Shown here: piece by piece, positions 1 through 9,210 of the stretch
Layout of the letters: every line of letters begins with the position of its first letter
Numbering within the stretch: the first letter of the stretch is position 1
DNA from: Cymbomonas tetramitiformis
Lineage: Eukaryota > Chlorophyta > Pyramimonadophyceae > Pyramimonadales > Pyramimonadaceae
Assembly (NCBI GenBank): GCA_001247695.2
Contig: LGRX02015142.1
Span: 1 to 27,592 of the forward strand
Length of the DNA stretch: 27,592 nucleotides
Reading direction: 5' to 3'
The notes under the pieces: generated by a model
Seen by the model: only the letters and a program-made list of their open reading frames with translations
The model's database searches: none
Told to the model about the DNA's origin: nothing
Made by a program: the position numbers and the translations under genes

Positions 1-232
1 CCATCTTCAATGCGAATACAGGATGTATAATGTCCAGACGAAGTGTTTTCGCCGAAATGTTTCATAACAGCTACCAAGTTATATGTAACATCACCATTGG
101 CTACATTCATTTTTAATTCCTTGGAGCTCAATGTCTGTGTTATTGTGACGTGTACAGGCAATTTATGACCGTGTTCGTTAAACTTTGAAATTAATGCTGA
201 TTTCAAGGTTTTTTGGTTGAAAATGTAGGGCG
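1..232 (-). pseudogene. USP-like peptidase module, His-box part, running off the left edge
   Basis: On the minus strand an open stretch of about 75 codons reaches the window edge. It contains HVTITQTLSSKEL followed by the peptidase C19 His box (VMKHFGENTSSGHYTSC), whose histidine is the general base in ubiquitin-specific proteases. It closely resembles the His-box segment at about 1310-1500 (HVSITQTL..., VVKHFGNNVSSGHYTTC), so the two are diverged copies of one module about 1.3 kb apart. No Cys box is visible here, and the reading frame differs from that of the upstream gene, which stops at 235-237. It may be a further module of the same Helitron-encoded polyprotein or part of a neighbouring copy. 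Seen: the motif and the similarity. Inferred: the protease fold. Activity is doubtful. Confidence 0.6.
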
Positions 233-234
233 AA

Positions 235-1559
235 CTACAATGAGGATAAAGTGTACAAATAGAAAAGTTGGGTCGGGTCTGGACCCATTGGAAAAGGAAT
301 TTCTCTAAATGTTTGATGGTTATAATTGTCTACAAGCACCCATGAATGATCATGCTTTACAGAAATGTAGAAATGAGATCCAGTATAATGCACAACTCCT
401 GTCAAATCATATCTATGCATATAAACATTGGCCAGATTCAATATATGTTCGGCTGCAGATGGGATGATGTTTACATCTGGAGTGTTGCTTCTGATGGTTG
501 CAACATTAATGATGATAGAAGTTGGTGGGGAATTTATCTGTTGGTAAAGGTGTTCGGTCTTGGACAAATTGTCTGCGACATCAGTAATCGCTAAATCGTC
601 TGTAAGGCTTTTGCTGACAAGGGATACACACCGTGAACATGTGAAAGCACGGGGAAGTTTAGTGTCCAATTCGATCAACTTGAAAGGATCTACATGATCA
701 CATTTGAATAAATGACGGTACGTGTATAAGATATTTGAACACCATGAATGTGGACTCCAGGGACAAGCAAATGTAATCTTAATTTTTTCAGCAATGCAAG
801 CAGTGCATTTGTAATGCTGTTGTATATGTAGGGCTACAATGTCAGAAGATTTTGAATAAATTGTTCTAAGGGTGGCATGTAATGACCCAAAAGATCCATT
901 GGCCCCTGTTTCATGCAAGGTGAGATGATGTCGTAATTTATTCCTAGAAGAAGAAATATCTTTGGCAATTCCTCGATATCGAGCCCATAAACTATCATAC
1001 ACTAATTGAGTAAGGATGTGATCGGCTGACGAAAATATGTATTTGGTACATAGATGATATAACCATTCGATGCATGGATCAATGAAGCAGGAGTTGGCTT
1101 CCCAAGGAATGTGCACCATTGATGTATTGACTGGTAATAAAGTATTTACAGGGTTAATTGATGTAGCAGACGACATTTCTGCAGGATTACCATTTGTATT
1201 CATATTTTCTACAGCAATAGGTGTTTTAGTATACACTAAGATGTATGCGTCTTTTGCCAAACTTGATAGTGTAATGTGAGACCTCCATTCTGCTGGACAA
1301 TACAAGTTGTATAGTGTCCAGAAGAAACATTGTTACCGAAATGCTTCACCACTCCTATTAATTTATAGGTGACATCCTGAGATGTAACTTTGAGGTTTTT
1401 TGAGGTCAATGTTTGTGTAATTGAGACGTGTATATACAATTTTTACCATGGTTATCATATTTCGCAATCAATATGACTAAAGTTTTTGGCAGTTGTTCAA
1501 TAGTTTTAAGTTGCATATTATTATTACTGTTTATGTTGCACACTACCCTACAAATTTAG
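235..1559 (-). pseudogene. Back half of USP module 1 plus a second USP-like module
   Basis: Reading right to left: first a Cys-containing stretch and IEQLPKTLVILIAKYD (about 1450-1555), the usual USP strand before the His box; then VVKHFGNNVSSGHYTTC (His box, about 1320-1370); then SLAKDAYILVYTK, the usual end of a USP fold. A second module follows in the same long frame (stop 235-237): IPWEANSCFIDP with a candidate catalytic Cys, several C..C pairs (CTAC, CSRC), and a second His box, LTGVVHYTGSHFYISV, ending near 300. The frame breaks at the T5 run 1440-1444 and again near 1295, so this is not a clean gene as read. The front half of module 1 lies at 7102-7756, across an inserted transposon. 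Known: USPs cleave ubiquitin-like conjugates. Inference: these are extra domains of a Helitron-type protein. Confidence 0.65.
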
Positions 1560-1566
1560 AACCTAG
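1560..1566. repeat. Candidate 7-bp target duplication AACCTAG (partner 7102-7108)
   Basis: AACCTAG occurs where the USP coding similarity stops on the left (1560-1566) and where it stops on the right (7102-7108). Deleting one copy and everything between puts the zinc-binding and His-box half directly after the Cys-box half. This is the arrangement expected if 1567-7101 is an insertion. Seven bases could match by chance, and I see no matching terminal inverted repeats next to it, so the coordinates are less secure than the insertion itself. Confidence 0.45.
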
Positions 1567-1597
1567 TGTTTACCTTGTGTTTACCTTGTGTTTCGAG

Positions 1598-1617
1598 CCA
1601 AGTAGGGCCCTACTTGG
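1598..1617. repeat. Perfect 20-bp palindrome near the element's left end
   Basis: CCAAGTAGGGCCCTACTTGG is its own reverse complement. Its core AAGTAGGGCCCTACTT recurs near 6091-6106 and, with GG for AA at the left, in the 77-bp repeats (about 2500 and 2581). It lies about 30 bp inside the proposed left end. Such subterminal palindromes are common transposase-binding sites, but binding here is inference. Confidence 0.7.
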
Positions 1618-1819
1618 GCAATGTCGGCAGTAAAATGGCAAAACCGGCCCAAATCGGGTGAAATGAAGTTTCCGATAGTTTGTTTTTTATTGTAGATATC
1701 GATGGTTTGGGTCGATGTAAGACATATGGAGCGAAGTTTTGGGTGGAATGGCTTTGATAACCTCACTTTTTGAGGCCTCAAAGTTGTGCTACTTGGTACC
1801 TGCCCTGTACTTGGGGCTG

Positions 1820-2278
1820 TACCTGGGCTGTACTTGAAAACATTGGAAAAAATATTTTTGGAATCTTTTTGGGGGGGGGCTATTACGCTTATTTAGTCCT
1901 TACTATGGACAGTCTCCAAAGATTTAACTGAAAAACCATTTTACACTTCCTGTTACAGCACCTGAAAGTTAGGTCAGTATGGGCATTGGGTAGGTAAGGG
2001 GTAAGTAAGGGGCAATACCTACCCCATACCTAGGCTGTACCTGGGCTGTACCTGGGCTGTACTTGAAAACATTGGTAAAAATATTTTTGGAATTTTTTTT
2101 TTGCTATTACGCGTATTTAGTCCTTACTATGGACAGTCTCCAAAGATTTAACTGAAAAAACATTTTACACTTCCTGTTACAGCACCTCAAAGTTAGGTCA
2201 GTATGGGCATTGGGTAGGTAAGGGGTAAGTAAGGGGTAAGTCTTAAGGGGCAATACCTACCCCATACCTACCCAATGT
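1820..2278 (+). repeat. Two tandem copies of a ~229-bp unit
   Basis: The units begin at 1820 and 2049, both with TACCTGGGCTGTACTTG, and run in parallel through CTTACTATGGACAGTC and ACTTCCTGTTACAGCACCT to a GGGTAGGTAAGGGGTAAG stretch. They differ by a few substitutions and by a G-run/T-run indel. I see no coding sequence in 1567-2640; the whole stretch is this duplication plus the 77-bp array. Confidence 0.8.
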
Positions 2279-2328
2279 TTGGAATGAATTTTCGGGCGTG
2301 AAGATTCATGAAGGACGCAATGTTGCCG

Positions 2329-2360
2329 AACTGGTGCTATCTATTTACACTACACAAATG
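2329..2360 (+). repeat. 32-bp direct repeat (partner 6128-6159)
   Basis: AACTG(G/A)TGCTATCT is the start of a 32-base string found here and at 6128-6159, in the same orientation, with one mismatch. The two copies bracket the 77-bp tandem array and the fold-back element within it. They may be the ends of a larger duplicated unit or an unusually long target duplication. Confidence 0.8.
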
Positions 2361-2403
2361 TTTGTAATTGAAAATCATTCAAACATTGTCATACCTGAAA
2401 AGT

Positions 2404-2643
2404 ACTTGAGCATAAACACATAATAGGTAAGGCCATATCTGGCCTTGTTTATTTATAAACATGGCCATATCTGATCAGTACTTGAGTATAGATACATGGT
2501 AGGTAGGGCCCTATTTACCCTTGTTTATGTATAAACATGGCAATGTCTGATCCTCAGTACTTGAATATAGATGCATGATAGGTAGGGCCCTACTTACCCT
2601 TGTTAATGTATAAACATGGCCATACTTACCCTGTACTTGAGTA
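2404..2643 (+). repeat. ~77-bp tandem array, interrupted by the fold-back element
   Basis: ACTTGAG/ACTTGAA recurs at 2404, 2480, 2559 and 2635 (spacing 76, 79, 76). Each is followed by ATA.ATACATG..AGGTAGGGCCC, ACCCTTGTTTATGTATAAACATGGC or close variants. The fourth unit is cut at 2643 and resumes at 6068, giving a complete unit once the 3.4-kb insertion is removed. Confidence 0.85.
2635..2643 (+). repeat. 9-bp target-site duplication ACTTGAGTA (partner 6068-6076)
   Basis: A perfect nine-base duplication abuts both ends of the fold-back element. The neighbouring 77-bp repeats show what the empty site looked like: the flanks rejoin into an intact repeat unit. Nine bases is the usual duplication of Mutator-like transposons. 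Confidence 0.88.
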
Positions 2644-3275
2644 CGTCGCGCAAAGAAAGGGTGAATGGGTGAATGGGTAAATGGGTAAATGGGTAATTCA
2701 CCAAGTGAAAATACAAAACGGTCCTCGAAATATTTTCAAGTGAAAATTCAACGACGCGTCCCTCTTCCGGAATATCCCCGCACCCCCCTCCCCGACAAGT
2801 GAAATAACACAACGGGCCCCGAAAATACTGAAAATACACTTTGGTCTCCTTGTTAAAAAGCACCGTCACCTCCCCGAAAAAGTCAAAATGCGATTCAGGT
2901 GAAAAACAACAAGTGAAAATACAACGACGCGTCCCTCTTCCGGAATATCGCCGCACCCCCCTCCCCGACATGTGAAATAACACAACGGGCCCCGGAATTT
3001 TTGAAAATACACTTTGGGTCTCCTTTTGTACAAAAATGCACCGAGACGTCTCGTCCCCGCAAAAGTCCAAATGCAATTCATGTGAAAAACAACAAGTGCT
3101 AATACAAGGACGCGTCTCTCTTGCGGAATATCACCGCACCCCCCTCCCGTTAACTGAAATAACACAACGGGCCCCGGAATTTTGGAAAATATACTTTAGT
3201 CTCCTTTTGTTAAAAAATGTACCGACACCTCCCCGTAAAAGTCAAAATGCAAATCAGGTGAAAAATAACCAGTGA
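2644..3275 (+). repeat. Left terminal inverted arm of the fold-back element
   Basis: The arm is about 632 bp. It begins with (GGGTGAAT)/(GGGTAAAT) short repeats at 2658-2697, then three sub-repeats starting near 2751, 2924 and 3107. Each carries a GACGCGTC core, a CCCCC-rich block, AACGGGCCCC and TCACCTCCCCG. It pairs with 5422-6067 on the opposite strand. Confidence 0.85.
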
Positions 3276-3436
3276 AAACACAAGAAATTGCAATATTTAT
3301 GCCAAAATACCAAAATACCGGAAAAAATAGTTATTATGAATACTGAAACAGTTAATATTCAGAAACCTGCAAATATATATGTGAAAATACAAGTTCTTCC
3401 TTTGCCTCGGGAAAGAATACAACCAGGACTCCCCTC

Positions 3437-5354
3437 GTCATCGATGACAACACAACCACAAACCTTAAACAGCGAACATCTCCATGCCGAAAAAGCACGT
3501 TTAGCGAGTATAGCTCCAACTCACGTAATTCCTGTATAAACAACTTTCAACCATACTCAAAATTATTGACAATATTTCTTCTCAGAAAACCGTCATCGAT
3601 GACAAACTTTCCAGCAAGGCATCATTGTTCCGTGCTTATTATTATAAAGACCTACACGGGTTGATAACTTACACGCTGCGTAATTAGAGACTTGTTCTAA
3701 AGTCTTTAACGCAAAGCTGAATATTATGACCGGTCCAGAATCTTTGCAATTTCAAAAGTCACTAAGATTCTTTCGGATCCAATCTTGTAAGACTTCTTAA
3801 AGAAGCGCTGTCTTAGAATGTACCGCACGCAATAAAAAGTCTGCGCAACTAGCTGATACCAATGAGCTACTAGGGAATCAGTATACGATTGCGCCGCGGT
3901 TTGTTGCGAGTTCATCGTAAAGACATCGACGGTTAAATAACTTAGACGCTGCGTAATTAGAGACTTTTAAACCTGCCGCTATCTTTGACGTTGAAGGTAG
4001 TAACTCATCAAGAGAAAAAAAAAGTCCATGATCGGTGACGGACAGTTCCATACTTTTTGAAATAACTGCGGAACGTCCGTCACCAATGACGGACACATCC
4101 GTCATCGACGAACGAAAAAAAAGTATAGGCTTTGACTCCCTTCTCGTTCGAAACAAAACTGTGAGAGCCCGCAAGAAAGTTGATCTCCATGGGGGTAATA
4201 TCCTCAGGAAAAACTTGTCACAAGCATTCGGTCTCAGAAAAATATTGTCATCGATGACAAAATATTGACATCGATGACAAAAATAGTTCTAAACGTAGAT
4301 ACGTCCAGTGAATAAACAGAACAAGTACCCAAAGCGTCATCGATGACAAAAATATTGTCATCGATGACAAGGAATACCATGTTCGTAGAAAAATAACGAC
4401 TAAATCAACGGCAAGAGAGGTAAGTTGTCATCGATGACGTTTCAGAAAGAAATAAAACTTGTGCCAAAAGCGAACTCGTTGACAAATTAGGTGGAGTCGT
4501 CATCGATGACAAAAAAGAGAAAACTAAAAACAGCGACACCAATGTAAACTTTTTCACCGCAAGATGTTATCAATTAAAAGTCTGAAAAAATAAAAACATA
4601 CCTGCACTTTCACCTTGAGCTCCCGAGGAACAAACCTCGGCGCAATCGGATACTAATTCGCTAGCTCATTAATATCAGCTATTTGCTTAGATGTTTCACT
4701 GCTTGCAACACAAGCAACAATAGGTAAAATAGCGCTTCTTAACGGAGTCTTGCAAGATTAGATCTGATTGGGGTTTCAAGGTGACTTTCTAATGTGGAAC
4801 TGGATTGGTCCTTATTAGCGTTGCGTTGAAGACTTTAAAAGACTTAACAATATTTCGCTTTCTTTATATTTACAAACTCTGACAGCGACAGCAGACTCGA
4901 AACTGTTCTTTTTTAACTTTCACTCTTGAAGCGTTTGGCTTCCCTTCTTTTCTTAGTAGTAGCTTTCCGCTCGCAGACGTTGCAACGTTGCCACCTTCCT
5001 GCCTAGCGGCTTCTATTTTCTATTATTATTCCTATAATTTCTTAGTATAAGCGTGCAGCACGCGTTATTCGCGTTATTCGCGGTATTTATTTGTTCACAG
5101 AACTGTTTTGCAAATAGTGAGAAAAACGTCACCGATGACAAGCTTGTTGTCATAACTTGATGTTTTCATGAAACCTAAAAATATCGTCATCGATGACAAT
5201 TTTTTTCTATTTTATAAATAAAGTATAAAACAATAACTTTTTTTAAGCACCTAGAAATATCGTCATCGATGACAATAATTATATGTTTCAAAAATAATTA
5301 GCGCGGACTTCTTATTATCTCAATATCAGTTTCTTATTAGCTGTCATTGGTGAC
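3437..5354. repeat. Dispersed 12-bp palindrome GTCATCGATGAC in the fold-back interior
   Basis: Exact copies start at 3437, 3592, 4247, 4336, 4357, 4427, 4499, 5186 and 5262; most extend on the right to GACAA. Near copies that keep the GAC half-site occur at 4079, 4267, 5128 and 5343. Spacing is irregular (20 bp to ~690 bp), so this is not a tandem array. I did not see the exact 12-mer outside the element. A perfect palindrome repeated this often suggests a dimeric DNA-binding protein's site, but no factor can be named. Confidence 0.9.
3673..4740. repeat. Internal duplications within the fold-back interior
   Basis: A 21-bp string starting ACGCTGCGTAATTAG is repeated directly at 3673-3693 and 3946-3966. 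A second pair is inverted: a short open frame on minus (3915-3724; QTAAQSYTDSLVAHWYQL) resembles a stop-riddled plus-strand stretch near 4635-4700 (QTSAQSDTNSLAH.YQL). The similarity is stronger at protein than at DNA level, so these may be relics of a once-coding sequence. I do not recognise the protein. Nothing else in 3276-5421 looks coding. Confidence 0.4.
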
Positions 5355-5421
5355 AAGGGTTGTCATTGTTATATTTTCTGTGAGACATACTTATTCTGGA
5401 AAAAGGAAACGTCCTTTTAGT

Positions 5422-6067
5422 TTCACTTTGTATTTTTCACCTGATTTGTATTTTGACTTTTTCGGGGAGGTGTCGGTGCATTTTTTCACAAAAGGAGACT
5501 AAAGTGCATTTTCAGTATTTCCGGGGCCCGTTGTGCAATTTCACTTGTCGGGGAGGGGGTGCGGTGATATTCCGAAAGAAGGGCGCGTCCTTCTTTTTTT
5601 CACTTTTGAATTTTCACCTGATTTGCATTTTGACTTTTTCGGGGAGGTGTCGGTGCATTTTTAACAAAAGGAGACTAAAGTGCATTTTCAAAAATTCCGG
5701 GGCCCGTTGTGTAATTTCACTTGTCGGGGAGGGGGGTGCGGTGATATTCCGGAAGAGGGACGCGTCCTTGTATTTTCACTTGTTAATTTTTACCCGAAAT
5801 GCATTTTGACTTTTTCGGGGAGGTGTCGGTACATTTTTTGACAAAAGGATTTTTGACAAAAGGAGACTAAAGTGTATTTTCAAAAAATTCGGGGCCCGTT
5901 GTGTAATTTCACTTGTCGGGGAGGGGGGTGCGGTGATATTCCGGAAGAAGGACGCGTCATTGTATTTTCACTTGAAAATATTTTGAGGACCGTTTTGTAT
6001 TTTCACTTGGTGAATTACCCATTTACCCATTCATACATTCACCCATTCACCCTTTCTATGAGCTATG
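5422..6067 (-). repeat. Right terminal inverted arm of the fold-back element
   Basis: This is the reverse complement of the left arm, with three sub-repeats whose GCGCGTCC/GACGCGTC cores lie near 5582, 5758 and 5950, ending with CACCCATTCACCCTTTC and the diverged tip. A short duplication of ACAAAAGGA/TTTTTGACAAAAGG near 5836-5860 is unique to this arm. Confidence 0.85.
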
Positions 6068-6127
6068 ACTTGAGTATAGATACATGATAAGTAGGGCCCT
6101 ACTTACCCTTGTTTATGTATATACACA

Positions 6128-6159
6128 AACTGATGCTATCTATTTACACTACACAAATG
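6128..6159 (+). repeat. Second copy of the 32-bp direct repeat
   Basis: Partner of 2329-2360, one mismatch. It lies between the 77-bp repeats and the transposase stop codon, so in the transposon it falls in the presumed 3' untranslated region. Confidence 0.8.
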
Positions 6160-6184
6160 CCATGTCGTACTGCAGGCCTAAGTA

Positions 6185-7065
6185 CTAAGCAAGCTCGTCC
6201 TCGCTAGGATTTTCATCCTGGACATTCTGCTCGAAGAAATCTGCTCGAGGGTCAAGAACCACCGCAGTTTGCATGCGAGGATGCTTCACAATTACTACTT
6301 GCGACGCGATCTGATCCGCGAGCATAAATGGCTCTCTGGTATTGAAGACGGTGTCAGGGTTCTCGGGGTCATCGCAAAAGAAACAGCCAGTGACGCTGTC
6401 CGGGCCAACTATGGAGTTCATCCGGTTATACATGGCGATCTTCGCTTTTGTCGGCTTCTGCAGCCAAGCCGCCTTGACAAATATGTACTCGACCCCACCA
6501 AGCTTGATGGCATAGACGTCTTCAAGACGGGCGAGCCTGGCACGCATGTATAATTGAGGAATTAGTTTGCAAAAACTACTGGAATCGTCTGAACATGGCC
6601 ATGTTTACCCAGGGTATCTAAAGGGCATAGGTAAACATGGCCCTGTTTACACAATATATTACTAGTTAGGGCTAGAACATGGCCATGTTTACTCATTAAT
6701 CATAAGCAGAAAGGCACGCACCTATCAGTCTCTTCCTCTTCACTTGTTCCACGCACGCGTTCGATGAAAAAAGAGCGGAAATAACACAGGACAGTTTTGA
6801 ACTTCTTGTCCACAGCAGCGATGCGGAATCGCATGTTACCCACTTGTACCTTGTTAAATTTGCGGCACTTTTTGGGGCAACCACGCAACAACTCGATTTC
6901 GTCGGGAGTGAATGGTCGTCCGAGCCAAGGAGTCAGATCTTCGTCGGCGGCTAGATGGCATGCCATCCTCCTTTGCAGTCCTTTCTTCAAGCCACGACCG
7001 CCTCTCTTGACCCTGCGAATTACCTGAGTGATTAGTTTGTGGAAACGTGGATGGAAATCATGCAC
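6185..7065 (-). pseudogene. Transposase C-terminus, two exons (CMC/Plavaka-like)
   Basis: Exon 7065-6722 ends at a GTGCGT donor; intron 6721-6537 (185 bp) ends CCAG; exon 6536-6185 continues in phase to a stop. The first exon is basic (RRVKRGGRGLKKGLQRR) and has QVGNMRFRIAAVDKKF; the second has EYIFVKAAWLQKP and EPFMLADQIASQVV followed by AVVLDPR. This resembles the C-terminal part of CMC/Plavaka transposases (the DUF4216-type region), and its layout parallels the C-termini of the transposases at 9897-12697 and 15313-18785. The catalytic D-D-E core is absent, and no start codon is convincing because similarity begins mid-protein at the insertion border. The intron carries AACATGGCCATGTT palindromes shared with the element's left repeats. 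Confidence 0.6.
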
Positions 7066-7101
7066 GACCAGTACTGGGCATTGCCAAAAGAATGTTGGTA
7101 C

Positions 7102-7756
7102 AACCTAGAGCATGATTAATACAAGCTTTCAAGGATATATTAGGCTTAGATGTAGGTACCTTTAAAATGAAATTTGTATCTTGAATTGAATTATGTACAT
7201 GCCCGGTACAAGGATGATTTGTACACCTTTGTGTATATTTGTACGTTCCTTGAAATGATGTTTTTGGTAAGATAAGATGAAGTAAATTGAGTAGTTTTAC
7301 CAAGAATTCTCCTGCATCATGTTGAGATGAGTTGTTGTATTGTGGAATTAATCGTCGAATATTAAATAAACATGATTCAGGTTGAGCGGAAACGCCTGTT
7401 GATATTTGAGTTGACAAGGAATGAAAAGACAAAATTAGCTTATGAATGGTGTCACTTGTTTGAATGGTGGGTGCAAATTGATTTAAGTAACCAGGAACTT
7501 TTGTCAATATGTGCATCACTGCAGAAAAGTAGCATGTGTTTCCAAGGTTTGGAATTCCACTAAGTGATACACTATTAATTGATACAGCAGTGTGTTGTTT
7601 GAGTGGATTTTTGGGAGACACCTTGGAAGGTTTTTTAGGATCTACAGATATAGATTCTGTGGTAACAAACACCATTGGTGTATCAATGTAAACATCAACG
7701 TGTTCGTCTTTTAGACAAGCTAATCTCCCATACTCTAGTTGAATTGATTTTCTCAT
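7102..7756 (-). pseudogene. USP module 1, Cys-box half, fused behind the helicase
   Basis: The frame holds the USP Cys box GIPNLGNTCYFSAV (catalytic Cys near 7533), then the QHDAGEFLVKLLNLL motif that follows it in ubiquitin-specific proteases, a C...C zinc pair (CTNHPC) and SLKACINHALG, just before the zinc knuckle expected next. The continuation lies at 235-1559, beyond the inserted transposon; codons left of 7102 belong to that transposon. Upstream in the same sense the helicase frame overlaps it by a few bases (ATGA region). A one-base change in the A4C4 run at 7796-7803 would make helicase and protease one polypeptide. Known: some Helitron proteins carry OTU-type cysteine proteases. A USP is the unusual point here. 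Confidence 0.75.
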
Positions 7757-9107
7757 AGAAGCGTGCCGATTTGAGGCGAAATGAAAGTTAAGTAAGGGGT
7801 TTTATCAAAAAACACATTCTCAATGGATTGTGCCCGTGATATTGCGACATATTCCAAACCTGGGGCAAAGCATTGTTTCTCATTCTCAGTGGGACACACG
7901 ACTAATCCTTGTTTTGCAGTTAGCCCTTGGCTTTTGGGCATGGTTATACAATGAGCTGTCTTCAACTTTTGTTGTTTACGTACATACTTTTTTGATAGCT
8001 TTGACCGACTTGCCTCAGCGACAAATGGCACAGTTCTGGGGAATGTTAAACTGATTGACTCTCCTTGATAACCCCATCCATCTCCGCCATCCATTTGTAC
8101 AAACACAATTGGGATTTCGTAGTTATCCTTGATAGCATCTGTTACTGATGGCATATTTTTTTCATATGGTTTTCCTGCGAAACCAAAACCAACTACAGTG
8201 CCTTGGGCGCCGTTGTACAGTCCTAGTTGTGTTCCTGAATTGCGTGTACTCATCACTCTACTTCCGATGGCTAAATCAAGATGCACATCTTGAACATCAT
8301 TATGGTCTGGTAAACCTTTAGACGTGCTTTTAGAAATTTTGGACAACTCATATTGTTGTTCTTCAGTTACTACATCACCATTTGACGAGTAATGCCGCGC
8401 ATGTATCCTAAAGCGTGTGTTTCCCGATTTCACTAAATTTTCAAAACAGATTTTGTTGATTTCATTAACCTTATCATGAGACGCAGCAACCCACATTGCA
8501 TCTTGAGGAGTTTCTTTTTTTTAGCTTCACTTACACTTCCACACAGACAATGTTTCCACAATTTTGCAAATTGATCTAGTGAAGGAAGTCCTACCCGAGC
8601 CGCCTTACAGAACTCTGCTATAAATGGCAAGGGACCTCCCTTTTTTTGACTGATGTCTAACATTTTCAGTAAGCTCAATGTATGATGTAATGGAATTCCA
8701 AAAAATTTTGCCTTGCACACATGCACTATAATACTCCGGATTGTTTGTTTTTAATGTTGGATTTTGATACACGGCTGTACCAAATGCCGGTAATTGATAA
8801 AGATCACCCAAAATGATTACATGAATTCCACCAAAAGGTAATTGTTTATCGGTGCTATTGTCCGGTGATGATTTTACAGCACACATACGTTTATGTATAT
8901 CATATAATTCAGCTAAACCAATCATGGATATTTCATCAATTATCAATAGTTTGCAATCCTTTAATTTACGCGACAAACTATCTGCTTTGTTTTGAGATAA
9001 AGGAGCAGTTATATTGTCATCTGTAGGTGTTTTTTGAAATGCGCTTTGCCATGTATAGCCAAATATATTAAAGGCTGCATTGCCTGTGGGAGCTACAACA
9101 CTCACGT
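7753..9107 (-). pseudogene. PIF1-type helicase of a Helitron, N-terminus missing
   Basis: Right to left: motif Ia VVAPTGNAAFN (9098-9066), motif II LLIIDEISMIG (Walker B), motif III GDLYQLPA, LTENVRHQ, then the C-terminal lobe with DLAIGSRVM and LGLYNGAQGTVVGF, motif V ITMPKSQGLTAKQG and motif VI EYVAISRAQSIENV. This is the order in PIF1/Helitron superfamily 1B helicases, which unwind DNA during rolling-circle transposition. The ATP-binding loop (motif I, GxGKT) should lie just before 9107 but is missing; transposon sequence begins there. The frame shifts at the 7-base run 8641-8647 and the 8-base run 8515-8522, and the domain is otherwise continuous. As read, it cannot make an active helicase. 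Confidence 0.85.
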
Positions 9108-9210
9108 AAGGAATTTCCTAAGGGAACCTATATATTCCTATATTTTCTAGGATCCCTTAGGATTATATAGGATTATATAGGATCCTCTAGGATTATATAG
9201 GATCCTCTAG

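Larger units (their letters stand above)
2644..6067. mobile_element. Non-autonomous fold-back element, probably Mutator-like
   Basis: The element is 3,424 bp with arms that are reverse complements of each other: left 2644-3275, right about 5422-6067. The tips read CGTCGCGCAAAGAAAGGGTG (left) and CATAGCTCATAGAAAGGGTG (right arm, minus strand), so the outermost ten bases have diverged while the rest match closely. Each arm is built from three ~175-183-bp sub-repeats marked by GACGCGTC or variants, next to GCACCCCCCTCCC runs. It is flanked by a perfect 9-bp duplication. The interior (3276-5421) has no recognisable transposase, only short open stretches and a dispersed palindrome. Known: long sub-repeated arms with a 9-bp duplication are typical of Foldback/Mutator-type elements. 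Inference: it was moved by a transposase encoded elsewhere. Confidence 0.82.
1567..7101 (-). mobile_element. DNA transposon remnant inserted in the USP domain (CMC/Plavaka-like)
   Basis: This 5.5-kb block separates the two halves of the first USP module. On the right it carries the C-terminus of a transposase (6185-7065, minus). On the left it carries non-coding subterminal sequence: a 20-bp palindrome, a duplicated 229-bp unit and a 77-bp tandem array. The transposase catalytic core is absent, so the element is an internally deleted or 5'-truncated relic that cannot move itself. The motif AACATGGCCATGTT recurs both in its transposase intron (about 6594 and 6674) and, in degenerate form, in the left repeats, tying both ends to one element. 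A later fold-back element (2644-6067) sits inside it. Family assignment rests on the transposase C-terminus; the exact ends are inferred. Confidence 0.55.

Noticed and set aside
2603..3165. Open frames across the fold-back arms with repeated GCGDIPEEGR-like peptides
   Set aside because: They arise from translating the ~180-bp sub-repeats; the same peptides appear in both arms and have no start context or family.
3830..3895. tRNA-like box A (TAGCTCATTGGTATCAGC, minus strand), hinting at a tRNA-derived SINE
   Set aside because: No box B (GGTTCGA) or cloverleaf follows; the same stretch is better explained by similarity to the inverted, once-coding copy near 4640.
3437..5354. CRISPR-like array
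   Set aside because: The repeat is only a 12-bp palindrome with spacing from 20 to about 690 bp, in eukaryotic DNA, without cas genes.
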